Shown here one piece after another: positions 54,247-62,634 of a DNA stretch of 64,000 nt; within the stretch, counting starts at the first letter, position 1; each line of letters begins with the position of its first letter. The stretch is taken from assembly GCA_964522525.1 (NCBI GenBank), contig CAZFWG010000005.1, forward strand, positions 1 through 64,000, given 5' to 3'. The position numbers and the translations under genes are program-made. The notes beneath the pieces are model-generated. The model ran no database searches, was not told the origin of the DNA, and saw nothing but the letters and a program-made list of their open reading frames with translations. This DNA comes from CAYUYV01 sp964522525 (GTDB taxonomy: Bacteria; Pseudomonadota; Alphaproteobacteria; JAJFIK01).

Positions 54247-55743
54247 TCAGGAATAGACAAGAGCATCCGTATCAAGATCAAGGGCCGGAATCTCATCCTT
54301 TTCCTTCCAGTAGTCCTGGGTGTGGCGCCAGTCCGGATGATCGCCCGCCTTAGGCAGAAGATGCATGCTGCGCTTGAGGTAGTTCGGGTTGAAATCTTCG
54401 TCGTCGATCCATGTGCCTATTTTCATGTCTTTGAGGCTTTCCGGGATATGGGGCGTGACCTGCCGTGCGCCGATGGCATCCATGTGTTTGAGGAGGCGGC
54501 AGACATAGTCGCCCAGCAAATCAACACGGAGGGTCCAACTGGCGCGGAAATACCCGAACACCCAGAGAAGATTGGGAACATCCGTGAACATCATACCGCG
54601 ATAGGTGACAGTCTGCGGCCAATCGACAATCTTGCCGTCGACTTCAAACAGCACATCCCCCATGACAGACAAATTGAAGCCCGTCGCCGTGATGATGATG
54701 TCAGCTTCCAGTTCCTCGCCGGACTGCAGCAACAGCCCCTTTGGCGTGAACCGGGCGATCTGATCGGTCCGCATGCTGGCCTTTCCGGACGCGAAACACT
54801 TGAAGAGATCCCCATCCGGAACAAAGGCAAGGCGTTGTTGCCAAGGACGGTAACGGGGGGTCAGATGGGTTTCCATGTCGAAGTCGGGACCGACAAAAGG
54901 ACGCAACGCCTCGAGCAGCTCCTGTTTGACGATCTCCGGCTCCTCCTTGGACCGACGGTCCATCTCCCGCTGCTGAAACAACGCGACGCGGCGGACAATG
55001 TCGTGAATGACCATGGGGTCGACTTCCACGGCCCGGAGCAAATCGGCCAATTCATTGACGTTTTGGCCGGGATGGAAATAGGTCGGCGAACGTTGGACAA
55101 GTGTCAGGTGCTCACAGTCCTCCGCGATCGCCGGCACAAGGGTCGCGGCCGTCGCACCGGACCCGATCAGGATGACCTTCTTGCCTTTGTAGTCCAGATC
55201 TTCGGGCCAGGTCTGGGGATGGACAACAACGCCCTTGTAGTCGTCCATGCCTTCCCATTCGGGCGTGTAGCCCTGTTCGTGCTTATAGTAGCCCTGACAC
55301 ATCCAGAGGAAATTGGCCGTGAAATATTTCTTCTCGGCCGTCTTGAGGTCGGTGGCCTCGACAATCCATAATTTGTGCTCTGACGACCAGGCGGCCCGCT
55401 CTATCCGATGGCCATAGCGGATATGCTCACGCAACTGATTATCTTCAATGACCTCGTCCATATATTTCAGGATCTCGTCGGCCGTCGCAATCGGCGCGCT
55501 CATCCAGGGCTTGAACCGGTAGCCAAAGGTATAGAGGTCCGAGTCGGAGCGAATGCCGGGATATTTGTGCATGTGCCAAGTCCCGCCAAAAGTGTCGTAT
55601 TTCTCCAGAATGACAAAGCTCTTGTCCGGGCATTGCTCTTGAAGGTGGTAAGCGGATCCGATCCCGGATATCCCGGCACCCACGATCAAGACATCGAAAT
55701 GTTCGACATTGGCCCTGGCTGCAGCCTCTTGATATGCTTCCAT
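54247..55743 (-). CDS. Baeyer-Villiger-type flavin monooxygenase
   Basis: A 498-residue FAD- and NADPH-dependent monooxygenase. The FAD Rossmann motif is VGAGISG (21-27). YKGVVVHPQTWP (169-180) fits the Baeyer-Villiger fingerprint F-x-G-x-x-x-H-x-x-x-W-P with Tyr for Phe. The NADPH motif is GSGATA (194-199), and IITATGF closes the second nucleotide domain. It should insert one oxygen next to a ketone or into an S/N centre; the substrate is unknown. Starts at ATG 55743 or GTG/TTG 9-12 bp upstream are possible. It leads a three-gene set with a crotonase and a GST. Confidence 0.94.
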   Translation of the reverse strand: MEAYQEAAARANVEHFDVLIVGAGISGIGSAYHLQEQCPDKSFVILEKYDTFGGTWHMHKYPGIRSDSDLYTFGYRFKPWMSAPIATADEILKYMDEVIEDNQLREHIRYGHRIERAAWSSEHKLWIVEATDLKTAEKKYFTANFLWMCQGYYKHEQGYTPEWEGMDDYKGVVVHPQTWPEDLDYKGKKVILIGSGATAATLVPAIAEDCEHLTLVQRSPTYFHPGQNVNELADLLRAVEVDPMVIHDIVRRVALFQQREMDRRSKEEPEIVKQELLEALRPFVGPDFDMETHLTPRYRPWQQRLAFVPDGDLFKCFASGKASMRTDQIARFTPKGLLLQSGEELEADIIITATGFNLSVMGDVLFEVDGKIVDWPQTVTYRGMMFTDVPNLLWVFGYFRASWTLRVDLLGDYVCRLLKHMDAIGARQVTPHIPESLKDMKIGTWIDDEDFNPNYLKRSMHLLPKAGDHPDWRHTQDYWKEKDEIPALDLDTDALVYS

Positions 55744-56212
55744 CCCGTTCACCAACCCTGACTTTTTGTTCCAATCCGCCCCTGTCCGCCAATTCTACGC
55801 CAGACGGAAGCGGTCTCGCCTTAATCTCTATTATGGCCATGCCGGCACCCCCCACACGACCGAGACTGTCATAGTGTACCCGACGGCACTGCGTCACAAG
55901 AAGCCGAAACGACAGGGCATCGGCGCCGCAGACGCGCGTTCATCCGGATCATGGCCAGGAGGCGTGGAAAAAACGCCTCTGGTGGGTTTTCCGTTCCGGT
56001 TTCAACCGCGAAGCGAAAGGCCGCAAGGGATTGCAAGGCTTTGCACCCCCAGGGCCGCAGTCGTGGCCCCTGCCTGGCCCGCTGATTTTGGGATTGACAA
56101 AAATCAAGGGCACGGCCTAGCTGCGCCCCTAATGTCGGGCCCAGACAAAGAAGAGCCGATTTCGCGAAGCAGGCTTGCGGGCATCCTCAAATGTTGCGGG
56201 AAGGAGTGAAAT
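55744..56212. other. Divergent gap between the monooxygenase and ydcH-like genes
   Basis: No gene recognised. It holds a possible sigma-70 -35 hexamer for the ydcH-like gene and presumably the monooxygenase promoter on the other strand. Confidence 0.45.
56094..56122 (+). promoter_or_regulatory. Possible promoter of the ydcH-like gene
   Basis: TTGACA at 56094-56099 is a perfect -35 hexamer. CTAGCT 17 bp downstream (56117-56122) is only a weak -10. Confidence 0.3.
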
Positions 56213-56455
56213 ATGACCCATACGCCACATGAACTGGCCGCCGATTTTCCGGAATTTGCCGATACCATTCATCGTTTGAAAACAGAAGATGCTCACTTTC
56301 ACAAACTCCACGAGGAGTATCATGTCCTCAACCGCGACATTCACCGTGCGGAGACGGATGTTGAACCGACCTCGGACCAACATCTCGAGGAAATGAGAAC
56401 CCGCCGTGTACGGCTCAAAGATGAACTCTACGGACTGCTGAAAGCCGCCCAATAG
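56213..56455 (+). CDS. YdcH / DUF465 family small protein
   Basis: An 80-residue, highly charged helical protein of the DUF465 (YdcH) family. It is predicted to form a two-helix coiled coil: FADTIHRLKTEDAHFHKL in the first helix and MRTRRVRLKDELYGLL in the second. HLEEYHVLNRDIHRAE-like spacing with many His is typical. Function is unknown in all species. GGAAGGAG lies 7 bp before the ATG, and a clear intrinsic terminator follows 35 bp after the stop, so it is a monocistronic unit. Confidence 0.93.
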   Translation: MTHTPHELAADFPEFADTIHRLKTEDAHFHKLHEEYHVLNRDIHRAETDVEPTSDQHLEEMRTRRVRLKDELYGLLKAAQ

Positions 56456-56489
56456 GCTGTCTCGGGATCTTTAGAATAACGGACTGAGC

Positions 56490-56520
56490 AAGGCGCCATC
56501 TGGACATATGGCGCCTTTTC
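56490..56520 (+). terminator. Intrinsic terminator after the ydcH-like gene
   Basis: AAGGCGCCAT and ATGGCGCCTT make a perfect 10-bp stem with an 8-base loop, followed by TTC. The T run is short, but stem and placement are strong. Confidence 0.8.
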
Positions 56521-56578
56521 CATAGCACGGTGCGGGCCGCCCGCCCCGGCCCGATGACCACCGCGGGATCAGGAGGCA

Positions 56579-58096
56579 TCACGCCTGTTCGCGGTCGAGC
56601 ACTTGCACCGTTTCATGGTAAAGGCGGTGCGCGGTTTCGTGGGTCTCGCCGATGCAGACCACGCCAAGCTTGCCGAATTCCGACAGAGCACCGATCAAAT
56701 GGAAGACGACGCCCTGCTGCGTCGCGCTGTTAAAGTGCAGCTCGTTGTCGACGGCGATATCGACCAGATCGTCCGGCGTCATGCCGCGATAGTGATCCGC
56801 CTCGAGATTATCGGAGGCATGGTAGAAACAGGGATGACCCGTCGGCGTGCGGTAGAGCCCGGTCTCCTCGTCATAATGCCCGTCTGTCAGAAATTGCAGC
56901 ATCAAGAAGGGATGCGTCGTGCCCCCTTTGCGCAGATTGATCTCGATGGCGTAGTGCCGCCAGCCTTCGGGTTCACGCACGGAAATGAAATCAACACCAA
57001 AGCGCCCGAGTACGCCATTTCTCTTCAAGGCGTCAGCGGCTTTCTTCCCTTCCCGTTGAATGCTCAAACGATAGTCTTCGTCGGCCGGAAACCGGCAGCC
57101 CATGAAGATCTGGTCTGAATGTCCGCCCAGGATCTGATCGTGGGTCGAGATGACATGGACCTCCCCCAGCGGATCGATGCGGTATTGGACCGACGGCGAG
57201 CGCTTGATGTCTCCTTCCACGAATTCTTCGACGATGCCCCCCATCTCCTTCAACTTAGAATCGAACAGTTCCCAGGTCATGCCGGCGGCTTCGAATTCGA
57301 GATTGGGCAGACGGGAGAGAACTGTGTCCCGGGTCGGCACTGTGTCGTCGAAACGAAACAGAGCGTTGCCTTCGCCGGAAAAACCCTCGTTCAGTTTGAC
57401 GACCGCCCGGCGCAGATTGGGCCTGCGCTTTTTCAGATCCACGAGGCCATCGGCCACCGAAACCGCGTCACTCAGGTCTTCCGTGCCGTCGGGCATGGCC
57501 ACGCCGGTTTCCCGGAAAACACGGCGTGAGCCGCTTTTCGAGCCGATCGGCAACAGCGCAGGATCACAACCGTAAAGGGGAATGCCGAGACGAACCGCCA
57601 AGGTGCGTTCGAGATCGGAGACGGTGAAACAGCTCATGTGAGCCGTGGCCGTATCCTCGATCGCGCCCCGGATACGCGCGAGCAGCCGGGGACGGTGCAG
57701 GATTTTTTCCGTAAGCGGCCGGGACGTCGCATCGTAACAGCTCAACAGGCACAGGCGCCGACGGGCATGCTGAGGCGGCACGGCAGGCAGCAGGTGCATG
57801 TAGTAATCGATGATCGTATCGACGATGGGTTGGCTCGTCACATAGATGACCCGCGTGTTCGGCATGCGCAGGAGCAGGAGCATGCACAACATTCGTTCCT
57901 CATAGTGATGAACGCCGGAAATGCGGTTCAAGACTTCCTGATCGAGGCTCAGACTGGGAACGACGAGGACGGTCCGCGGCGCATGGATGTCATTGAAGGC
58001 ATGGGCATAATGCGTAGAGAACTGTGCCTGCAGGCGTTGAAATGCCTGATATTCCTCCGGGGAGCCTGGCGCCAGATCGGGTGTCGTCTTGTCCAT
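56579..58096 (-). CDS. PGM1-type ATP-grasp peptide ligase-related protein
   Basis: A 505-residue ATP-grasp enzyme related to PGM1, the ligase that joins an amino acid-like precursor to peptides in pheganomycin synthesis. An N-terminal pre-ATP-grasp domain (about 15-190) contains VLVVPSLSLDQEVL and VIYVTSQPI. The ATP-grasp core follows: VVKLNEGFSGEGNALF (ATP-binding Lys and glycine loop), EEFVEGDIKRSPSVQ, and FGVDFISVRE then AIEINLRKGGTTHP (metal-binding Glu/Asn). A PGM1_C domain ends the protein (GVVFHLIGALSEFGKLGVVCIGET). Substrates are unknown and no biosynthetic cluster surrounds it. It is divergent from the permuted oxidase, with 513 bp between. Confidence 0.9.
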   Translation of the reverse strand: MDKTTPDLAPGSPEEYQAFQRLQAQFSTHYAHAFNDIHAPRTVLVVPSLSLDQEVLNRISGVHHYEERMLCMLLLLRMPNTRVIYVTSQPIVDTIIDYYMHLLPAVPPQHARRRLCLLSCYDATSRPLTEKILHRPRLLARIRGAIEDTATAHMSCFTVSDLERTLAVRLGIPLYGCDPALLPIGSKSGSRRVFRETGVAMPDGTEDLSDAVSVADGLVDLKKRRPNLRRAVVKLNEGFSGEGNALFRFDDTVPTRDTVLSRLPNLEFEAAGMTWELFDSKLKEMGGIVEEFVEGDIKRSPSVQYRIDPLGEVHVISTHDQILGGHSDQIFMGCRFPADEDYRLSIQREGKKAADALKRNGVLGRFGVDFISVREPEGWRHYAIEINLRKGGTTHPFLMLQFLTDGHYDEETGLYRTPTGHPCFYHASDNLEADHYRGMTPDDLVDIAVDNELHFNSATQQGVVFHLIGALSEFGKLGVVCIGETHETAHRLYHETVQVLDREQA

Positions 58097-58609
58097 GTCG
58101 GATCCGCCCTTGTCACACGCTTGGCCACCAGGATATCCCATTCCTGGTCAGATGCCATGTCCGTCTCGGTTGCTTGCCCGTTCACGGCCGCAAGGTGCAA
58201 AACGGATTCGAGGACAACAGACGCGCCATGCCTCGCTTTCCCTGGAGGGCGCACGGCATCGAGGACGACAAATCATGTGGATCCGGGGGATACACACCAT
58301 GTTGATCGGCATGAAAGGGCGCAGAGCAAGGCTTGGCTTTGGGCAGGACGGCGGGGGCACACCCTATCCGTCGGGATCGCTGCCGTGCGATGAATGCGCT
58401 GCCTGTTCCATGCCGTGATGGCATTTCCTCTTTACAATGAATAGTTGGGCAGGCAGCAGGCAAGGCGAGAGCCCGCCCCCCTATTCGGCCCTCTCTTTCC
58501 GGACTACAGTTGAGCGGATAGTTCTTCCATGAGCCGAAACACCCCGGCATGATCCAACCTCCGAGCCAAAGCACTTCTTTGCGCCTTCACTGTCCATGGA
58601 GCGTCAACC
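58097..58609. other. Divergent gap, ATP-grasp ligase / permuted oxidase
   Basis: I see no gene, RNA or strong inverted repeat. Promoters of both flanking genes are expected here. The minus strand has an open stretch of about 130 codons with no recognisable protein. Confidence 0.45.
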
Positions 58610-59773
58610 ATGAAATTTGATCGACGGAGCCTTCTGGTTGCGGGCGCGGGCGCCCTGGTCGCAGGGTGCGACTCTGGGGGCAGCCCTTCCGAAAAGCCCC
58701 GCCCCTTACGCTTCTCCGAACGGGCGGATGTGGTACCGCTCAAGCTCAGCCAGGACAGGCTCATGCGGATCACGGTCTGTACACGGCCCTTTCGGGGGGC
58801 GGGCCCGCGTCTCGAAGCCGAAGTCATCGATGGCAAGCGCGTTGTCCACAATTATGGCCATGGCGGATCGGGCTGGTCTCTGTCCTGGGGCTGTGCGGCC
58901 GAGGCCGTCGAACTGGCGTTGCAGGGTGGGGCGCGCTCCTTCGCCGTGATCGGCGCCGGCGCCATGGGCCTGACGACGGCCCTGCGCCTTGTGGAGACCG
59001 GGGCTCAAGTCACGATCTATGCCCGTGAATTTCCGGCCGAGACCCGATCCGCGCGGGCAACCGGGGTCTGGTCACCCAGCAGCCGGATCGGGCTCGGTGA
59101 CAGGGTTGACCCGGACTTCGCCACCCGATGGGAAAGATGGGCCCGCCTGTCTTATCCCGTACACCAACATTATGTCGGCACGGTCGGAAACCCGGTGGAA
59201 TACGTGCGTCGCTATGGTCTTCGCGACACGGAGGAAAGAGTGCAACGGGAAGCAAGCCGGGATTTCCTGGAACTCGGTCGGCGTCTGCGCGACTTGCACT
59301 CCCCTTTTGTCAACCTTGCGGCGGAGGACCATCCCTTTCCCGTCCCCCATGTGCGGGGCGGGCAGTTGATGACCTTCAATGTCGCCGCCTATTCGGACCG
59401 GCTGATGCGGGACTTCCTTCTGTTTGGCGGGCGCATGATCCGGCGGGAGTTTCCGGCCATCGCCGATATCCTCGCCCTGCCGGAACCGGTTGTTGTCAAT
59501 TGCACGGGCTATGGCGCCAAGACTCTGTGGGGCGATCAGAGCCTTGAACCCGTACGGGGGCAGATCAATTGGTTCACGCCCCAACCCAATGCACGCTATG
59601 GCCTGTTCTACCGTGACGTTTCCGTTGTTTCGAGAACCGATGGCATGGTCGTGCAATATGTCGGCTCGAACGATGATTATGGGTTCGGGGATGACAGCGA
59701 AACACCGGACCGGGAAGAAATGGCGGGAACCCTGGAGACCTTAGCGCCCCTCTTCGCGCGCCGCCGAGGGTGA
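58610..59773 (+). CDS. Exported FAD-dependent oxidase, D-amino-acid-oxidase-like, circularly permuted motif order
   Basis: A 387-residue flavoprotein related to D-amino-acid oxidase. FDRRSLLVAGAG is a twin-arginine signal that ends in lipobox VAGC (C20), so a folded FAD-loaded lipoprotein is likely. In classic DAAO the arginine/GHGG block lies at the C-terminus; here it comes first: CTRPFRGAGPRLEAE and then VVHNYGHGGSGWSLSWGCA (about 57-95). Only afterwards come the FAD Rossmann motif VIGAGAMGLTTAL (113-125), YAREFPAETRSARATGVWSP, and late blocks VVNCTGYGAKTL and VRGQINWF. The protein stops after a helix LETLAPLF, where DAAO would normally continue into the block found at this N-terminus. Substrate unknown; D-amino acids are one possibility. 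Confidence 0.9.
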   Translation: MKFDRRSLLVAGAGALVAGCDSGGSPSEKPRPLRFSERADVVPLKLSQDRLMRITVCTRPFRGAGPRLEAEVIDGKRVVHNYGHGGSGWSLSWGCAAEAVELALQGGARSFAVIGAGAMGLTTALRLVETGAQVTIYAREFPAETRSARATGVWSPSSRIGLGDRVDPDFATRWERWARLSYPVHQHYVGTVGNPVEYVRRYGLRDTEERVQREASRDFLELGRRLRDLHSPFVNLAAEDHPFPVPHVRGGQLMTFNVAAYSDRLMRDFLLFGGRMIRREFPAIADILALPEPVVVNCTGYGAKTLWGDQSLEPVRGQINWFTPQPNARYGLFYRDVSVVSRTDGMVVQYVGSNDDYGFGDDSETPDREEMAGTLETLAPLFARRRG

Positions 59774-59782
59774 ATGTGTTGT

Positions 59783-59805
59783 GCCGGGCCGCACGGACGC
59801 CCGGC
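59783..59805. terminator. Hairpin between convergent oxidase and opgC genes
   Basis: GCCGGGC and GCCCGGC form a perfect 7-bp stem with a 9-base loop in the 36-bp gap between two convergent stops. No T tract follows on either strand, so termination is plausible rather than certain. Confidence 0.4.
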
Positions 59806-59809
59806 GCCC

Positions 59810-60976
59810 CTATCCGGTCCCCGACGATCGCCAGGGTTGGCCCTTGATGAAGGAAACCCCATAAGCCACCGCCACAAGCAGGCCGAAGCCCACAAGATTG
59901 GCGATCGTGACCGTGAAGCCCGTGCGCCCGATCTGGTCGAGAGCGAAGCCGTTGATCCGTGCAAAAACCATGGAAAAGACGAAGGCCGCCAGGGATTGCT
60001 GCCCGACCTTCATGATGACCGTCACGGTGCCGCCCCAGATGCGGGCGGCCAAACCCTCGGCCGAAACCTTGAGGCGACGCCCGTCAATACCCGCAGCGAC
60101 CCAGCCCAGATAGGCGAGCGCCAGGAACTGTAGATAACGCAGGATCCCGAAATCGGTCTTGAAGATCCAGCCGATATTTTCCGATCGCCAGATCCCCGCC
60201 CATCCGAAACCAAGCTCCCGGATGGCCACGTCAGACAACGGCAGATTGGCAACCACGATCAGAGCGGCAACGGCAATGAGCCACCGGGACACCGGCGGCG
60301 CGGGCAACCAGCCCCTCATGAAGGCGAAGCCGGTAAAAAAGATCAACTGCCAGCCAAACGGGTTGAAAAACCAGACACGCTCAGACCAGGGCTCGGCCGG
60401 GAGATCGAGGGCAAGGCCCCCCAGACCCAAGGCGCCGAGCAGGCGTTCCTGGGCCAGGAGCCACACCAGAACGACGCCCATGGCCACCGCCCAACGGCCG
60501 ATCTGGGAAAGCGCCATCACCACTGGAATCATGGCCAGAATGGCCAGATACATGGGCAGGATGTCGAAATAGTTCGGCACATAGGTGAGCGTGAACAGGC
60601 CGACGAGCTGTTGCTCGGTATCGGAAAAGAACTTCCATAAATTCAGGGTGCCGATATAGGCCGTATCGAAATCACCATAACGGTCAAGGGCCGCCATGAT
60701 CATCGCGATGATGAAGAACATGCAGATATGGGTCCAATAGACCTGCCAAACCCGGTATACGACCCGCATCATCCCGAGGCCCCAGCCCCGCCGGTCAAAG
60801 GTCCGGCCAAAGGCGATCGCCGAGGCCATGCCGGAACAGAACACGAAGATCTCGGTCGCGTCGGAAAAACCCCAGCGCGCCGGTATCCAGTCGTTGAAGA
60901 AATTGTTCGGCGTATGGGCAATCAGAATAATGAACATCGCGATGCCGCGATAGAAATCGAGCCGGGGGTCACGCAT
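59810..60976 (-). CDS. opgC: OpgC family membrane acyltransferase
   Basis: A 388-residue integral membrane protein of the OpgC family with about ten helices. OpgC succinylates osmoregulated periplasmic glucans in other proteobacteria. The N-terminal DPRLDFYRGIAMFIILIAH is the family block with catalytic-type Arg and His; FSDATEIFVFCSGM and the tail FIKGQPWR also match. ATGs at 60976, 60988 and 61024 are possible; GGAG lies 8 bp before the one used, which begins directly with the conserved block. No opgG/opgH genes are nearby, so the acceptor glucan is assumed, not shown. A TPR protein gene lies upstream on the same strand. Confidence 0.9.
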   Translation of the reverse strand: MRDPRLDFYRGIAMFIILIAHTPNNFFNDWIPARWGFSDATEIFVFCSGMASAIAFGRTFDRRGWGLGMMRVVYRVWQVYWTHICMFFIIAMIMAALDRYGDFDTAYIGTLNLWKFFSDTEQQLVGLFTLTYVPNYFDILPMYLAILAMIPVVMALSQIGRWAVAMGVVLVWLLAQERLLGALGLGGLALDLPAEPWSERVWFFNPFGWQLIFFTGFAFMRGWLPAPPVSRWLIAVAALIVVANLPLSDVAIRELGFGWAGIWRSENIGWIFKTDFGILRYLQFLALAYLGWVAAGIDGRRLKVSAEGLAARIWGGTVTVIMKVGQQSLAAFVFSMVFARINGFALDQIGRTGFTVTIANLVGFGLLVAVAYGVSFIKGQPWRSSGTG

Positions 60977-61059
60977 GGACGGCTCCATGGCGGAGCCCGG
61001 GCGCACGCGGCGAAGCGGGGGCACAGAACGGAATTACGGACGACATGGCGGGCCTTGCA

Positions 61060-62439
61060 TCACGGGGAGAGTGGATCGGCGGACACGGGCGCGGACCGGA
61101 GCCCGGCCGCGCGGACTTCCGCGATCCTGCGGTTGCGCGCGACAGCGTAACCATCCTCGCGCCCGGCACACAAGCGGGTGCGCGCCGCCAGGATATTCGC
61201 CGCGTCATCGAGCAGATCCGCCCGGATGGCGCTGTCAATGGTCAATCGTTCGAACACGTCCCGTTGTGCGTGACTGCCGCCGGCACGCCGCAGGGTCTCC
61301 CGTGCCTTGACGAGATGCTGAAACGCCGTTCGGTGATCGCCTTCGGCAAAGGCCCTCACTCCGGCCGCGGCGGCCACGCCCGGCGCCCCCATACGGTCGG
61401 CCATATCCCCCTCCCCCGTTGTCGCGTCGCGCCGGATCCGCGCCTCCAGCTCGCGCATCACGTCGGTGCGTCCGCTCCCCATCAGCGCCAACATATAATG
61501 CAGGTCGGCAAAGATCAGACAGCCGTCCTGGACCCGGGCGGCTGCGCGTTCCGCCAGCTCCGCCCAACGGTGCCCGACGGCAACGCCCTCCAGTTCCAGT
61601 CTGGTCAGAAGCGACGTGGCATCGGCAATATCCCGGTAGTCGTCGGTCCGATCCCGGCGGATCCGGTCGTCATAGAGCTGAAGCACCGTATCATGGCGGC
61701 CAAAGCTCAAATGCATCAAGGCCATATGCCACCAGAGATGGCAGCGGAAATTATTGCAGTGGCTCCAGGCCGCCTGCTGATCGCTCAGCCACGCCAGACC
61801 GTCCGTGTGATTGACGGTCATCTCATAGACATGGGCGACGGCATGGAGGCCCCAGGCATCGTCGGGGGCCAGGGCCAGCCCGCCCCGGCCTACCTGTTCA
61901 GCCCTTGCGTAGTCCCCCGTCTCCTCAAGGGCAAAGGCGTAACACCCCATCACATAGCCGGTCGCCGGATGGTCGTGCCCATAAGCGGGAAGCACGCGTT
62001 CGAGCGAGGCGCGCATGCCGGGAGCATCGCCCAGAATGAAGCGGATCGCATGGGAGAATTTCACCGCCAACGGATCATTGGGCGCATCGCGGAGCACGGC
62101 CTCCATATGATCAATGGCCGCGGTGGGACGTCCGCCGAGCCATGCGTCCAGCGCCTCGACATAGTGCCGTTCGCGCGCAGTGACCGCCCCCACGTGGGCC
62201 CGCGCCTGGGACAGGGCGGTGCGGGCCGTGTCGACGAGCTCGCGTCGGCCAAGCAGCAGACAGAAAATCCCTTGAACCGCATGACCCAGCGTAAAATGGG
62301 GGGCGGCCTCGAGGGTTGCGCCGAGATGGGTCGGGGTCTGGGCACTGTGGGCGAAATAGGCGCGCTGAGCGGCGTTCCACGTCGCCAGGATTTCCGGGCT
62401 GTCGAGAGAAGTTTCCTGACCGAAATCATCATACAGCAT
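61060..62439 (-). CDS. TTC38-like tetratricopeptide-repeat protein
   Basis: A 459-residue soluble helical protein built of TPR-like repeats, resembling the TTC38 family. Repeat cores include HFTLGHAVQGIFCLLLGR, GGRPTAAIDHMEAVLRDAPND and GDYARAEQVGRGGLALAPDD. HVYEMTVNHTDGLAWL followed by NFRCHLWWHMALMHL is the signature region of this family. It has no signal peptide and no known activity. It is 84 bp upstream of opgC and on the same strand as the CoA-transferase gene, about 195 bp behind it. The opposite strand is open for nearly 500 codons, a by-product of high GC. Confidence 0.88.
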   Translation of the reverse strand: MLYDDFGQETSLDSPEILATWNAAQRAYFAHSAQTPTHLGATLEAAPHFTLGHAVQGIFCLLLGRRELVDTARTALSQARAHVGAVTARERHYVEALDAWLGGRPTAAIDHMEAVLRDAPNDPLAVKFSHAIRFILGDAPGMRASLERVLPAYGHDHPATGYVMGCYAFALEETGDYARAEQVGRGGLALAPDDAWGLHAVAHVYEMTVNHTDGLAWLSDQQAAWSHCNNFRCHLWWHMALMHLSFGRHDTVLQLYDDRIRRDRTDDYRDIADATSLLTRLELEGVAVGHRWAELAERAAARVQDGCLIFADLHYMLALMGSGRTDVMRELEARIRRDATTGEGDMADRMGAPGVAAAAGVRAFAEGDHRTAFQHLVKARETLRRAGGSHAQRDVFERLTIDSAIRADLLDDAANILAARTRLCAGREDGYAVARNRRIAEVRAAGLRSAPVSADPLSP

Positions 62440-62634
62440 GGGTCACCCGCTTCTCCGTCCGCGAAATGCGCGACATTACTTTTGCACTGCACTTATGCAC
62501 TGCCAAATGCGTGCGTCCCGATGATGGCACGGAGGGTGCCGTAACGGATGCGTGATCCTTGAGGCGTGAGACAGGGGCCGAGATCCCGCAAAGTCCCAGT
62601 ATCCATGGGGCGGCCGGCCGATCTTTGACACCGC

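Noticed and set aside
61045..62544. Plus-strand open frame of nearly 500 codons
   Set aside because: It is the antisense of the TPR protein gene; the minus-strand protein has clear repeats and family signatures, while this frame has none.
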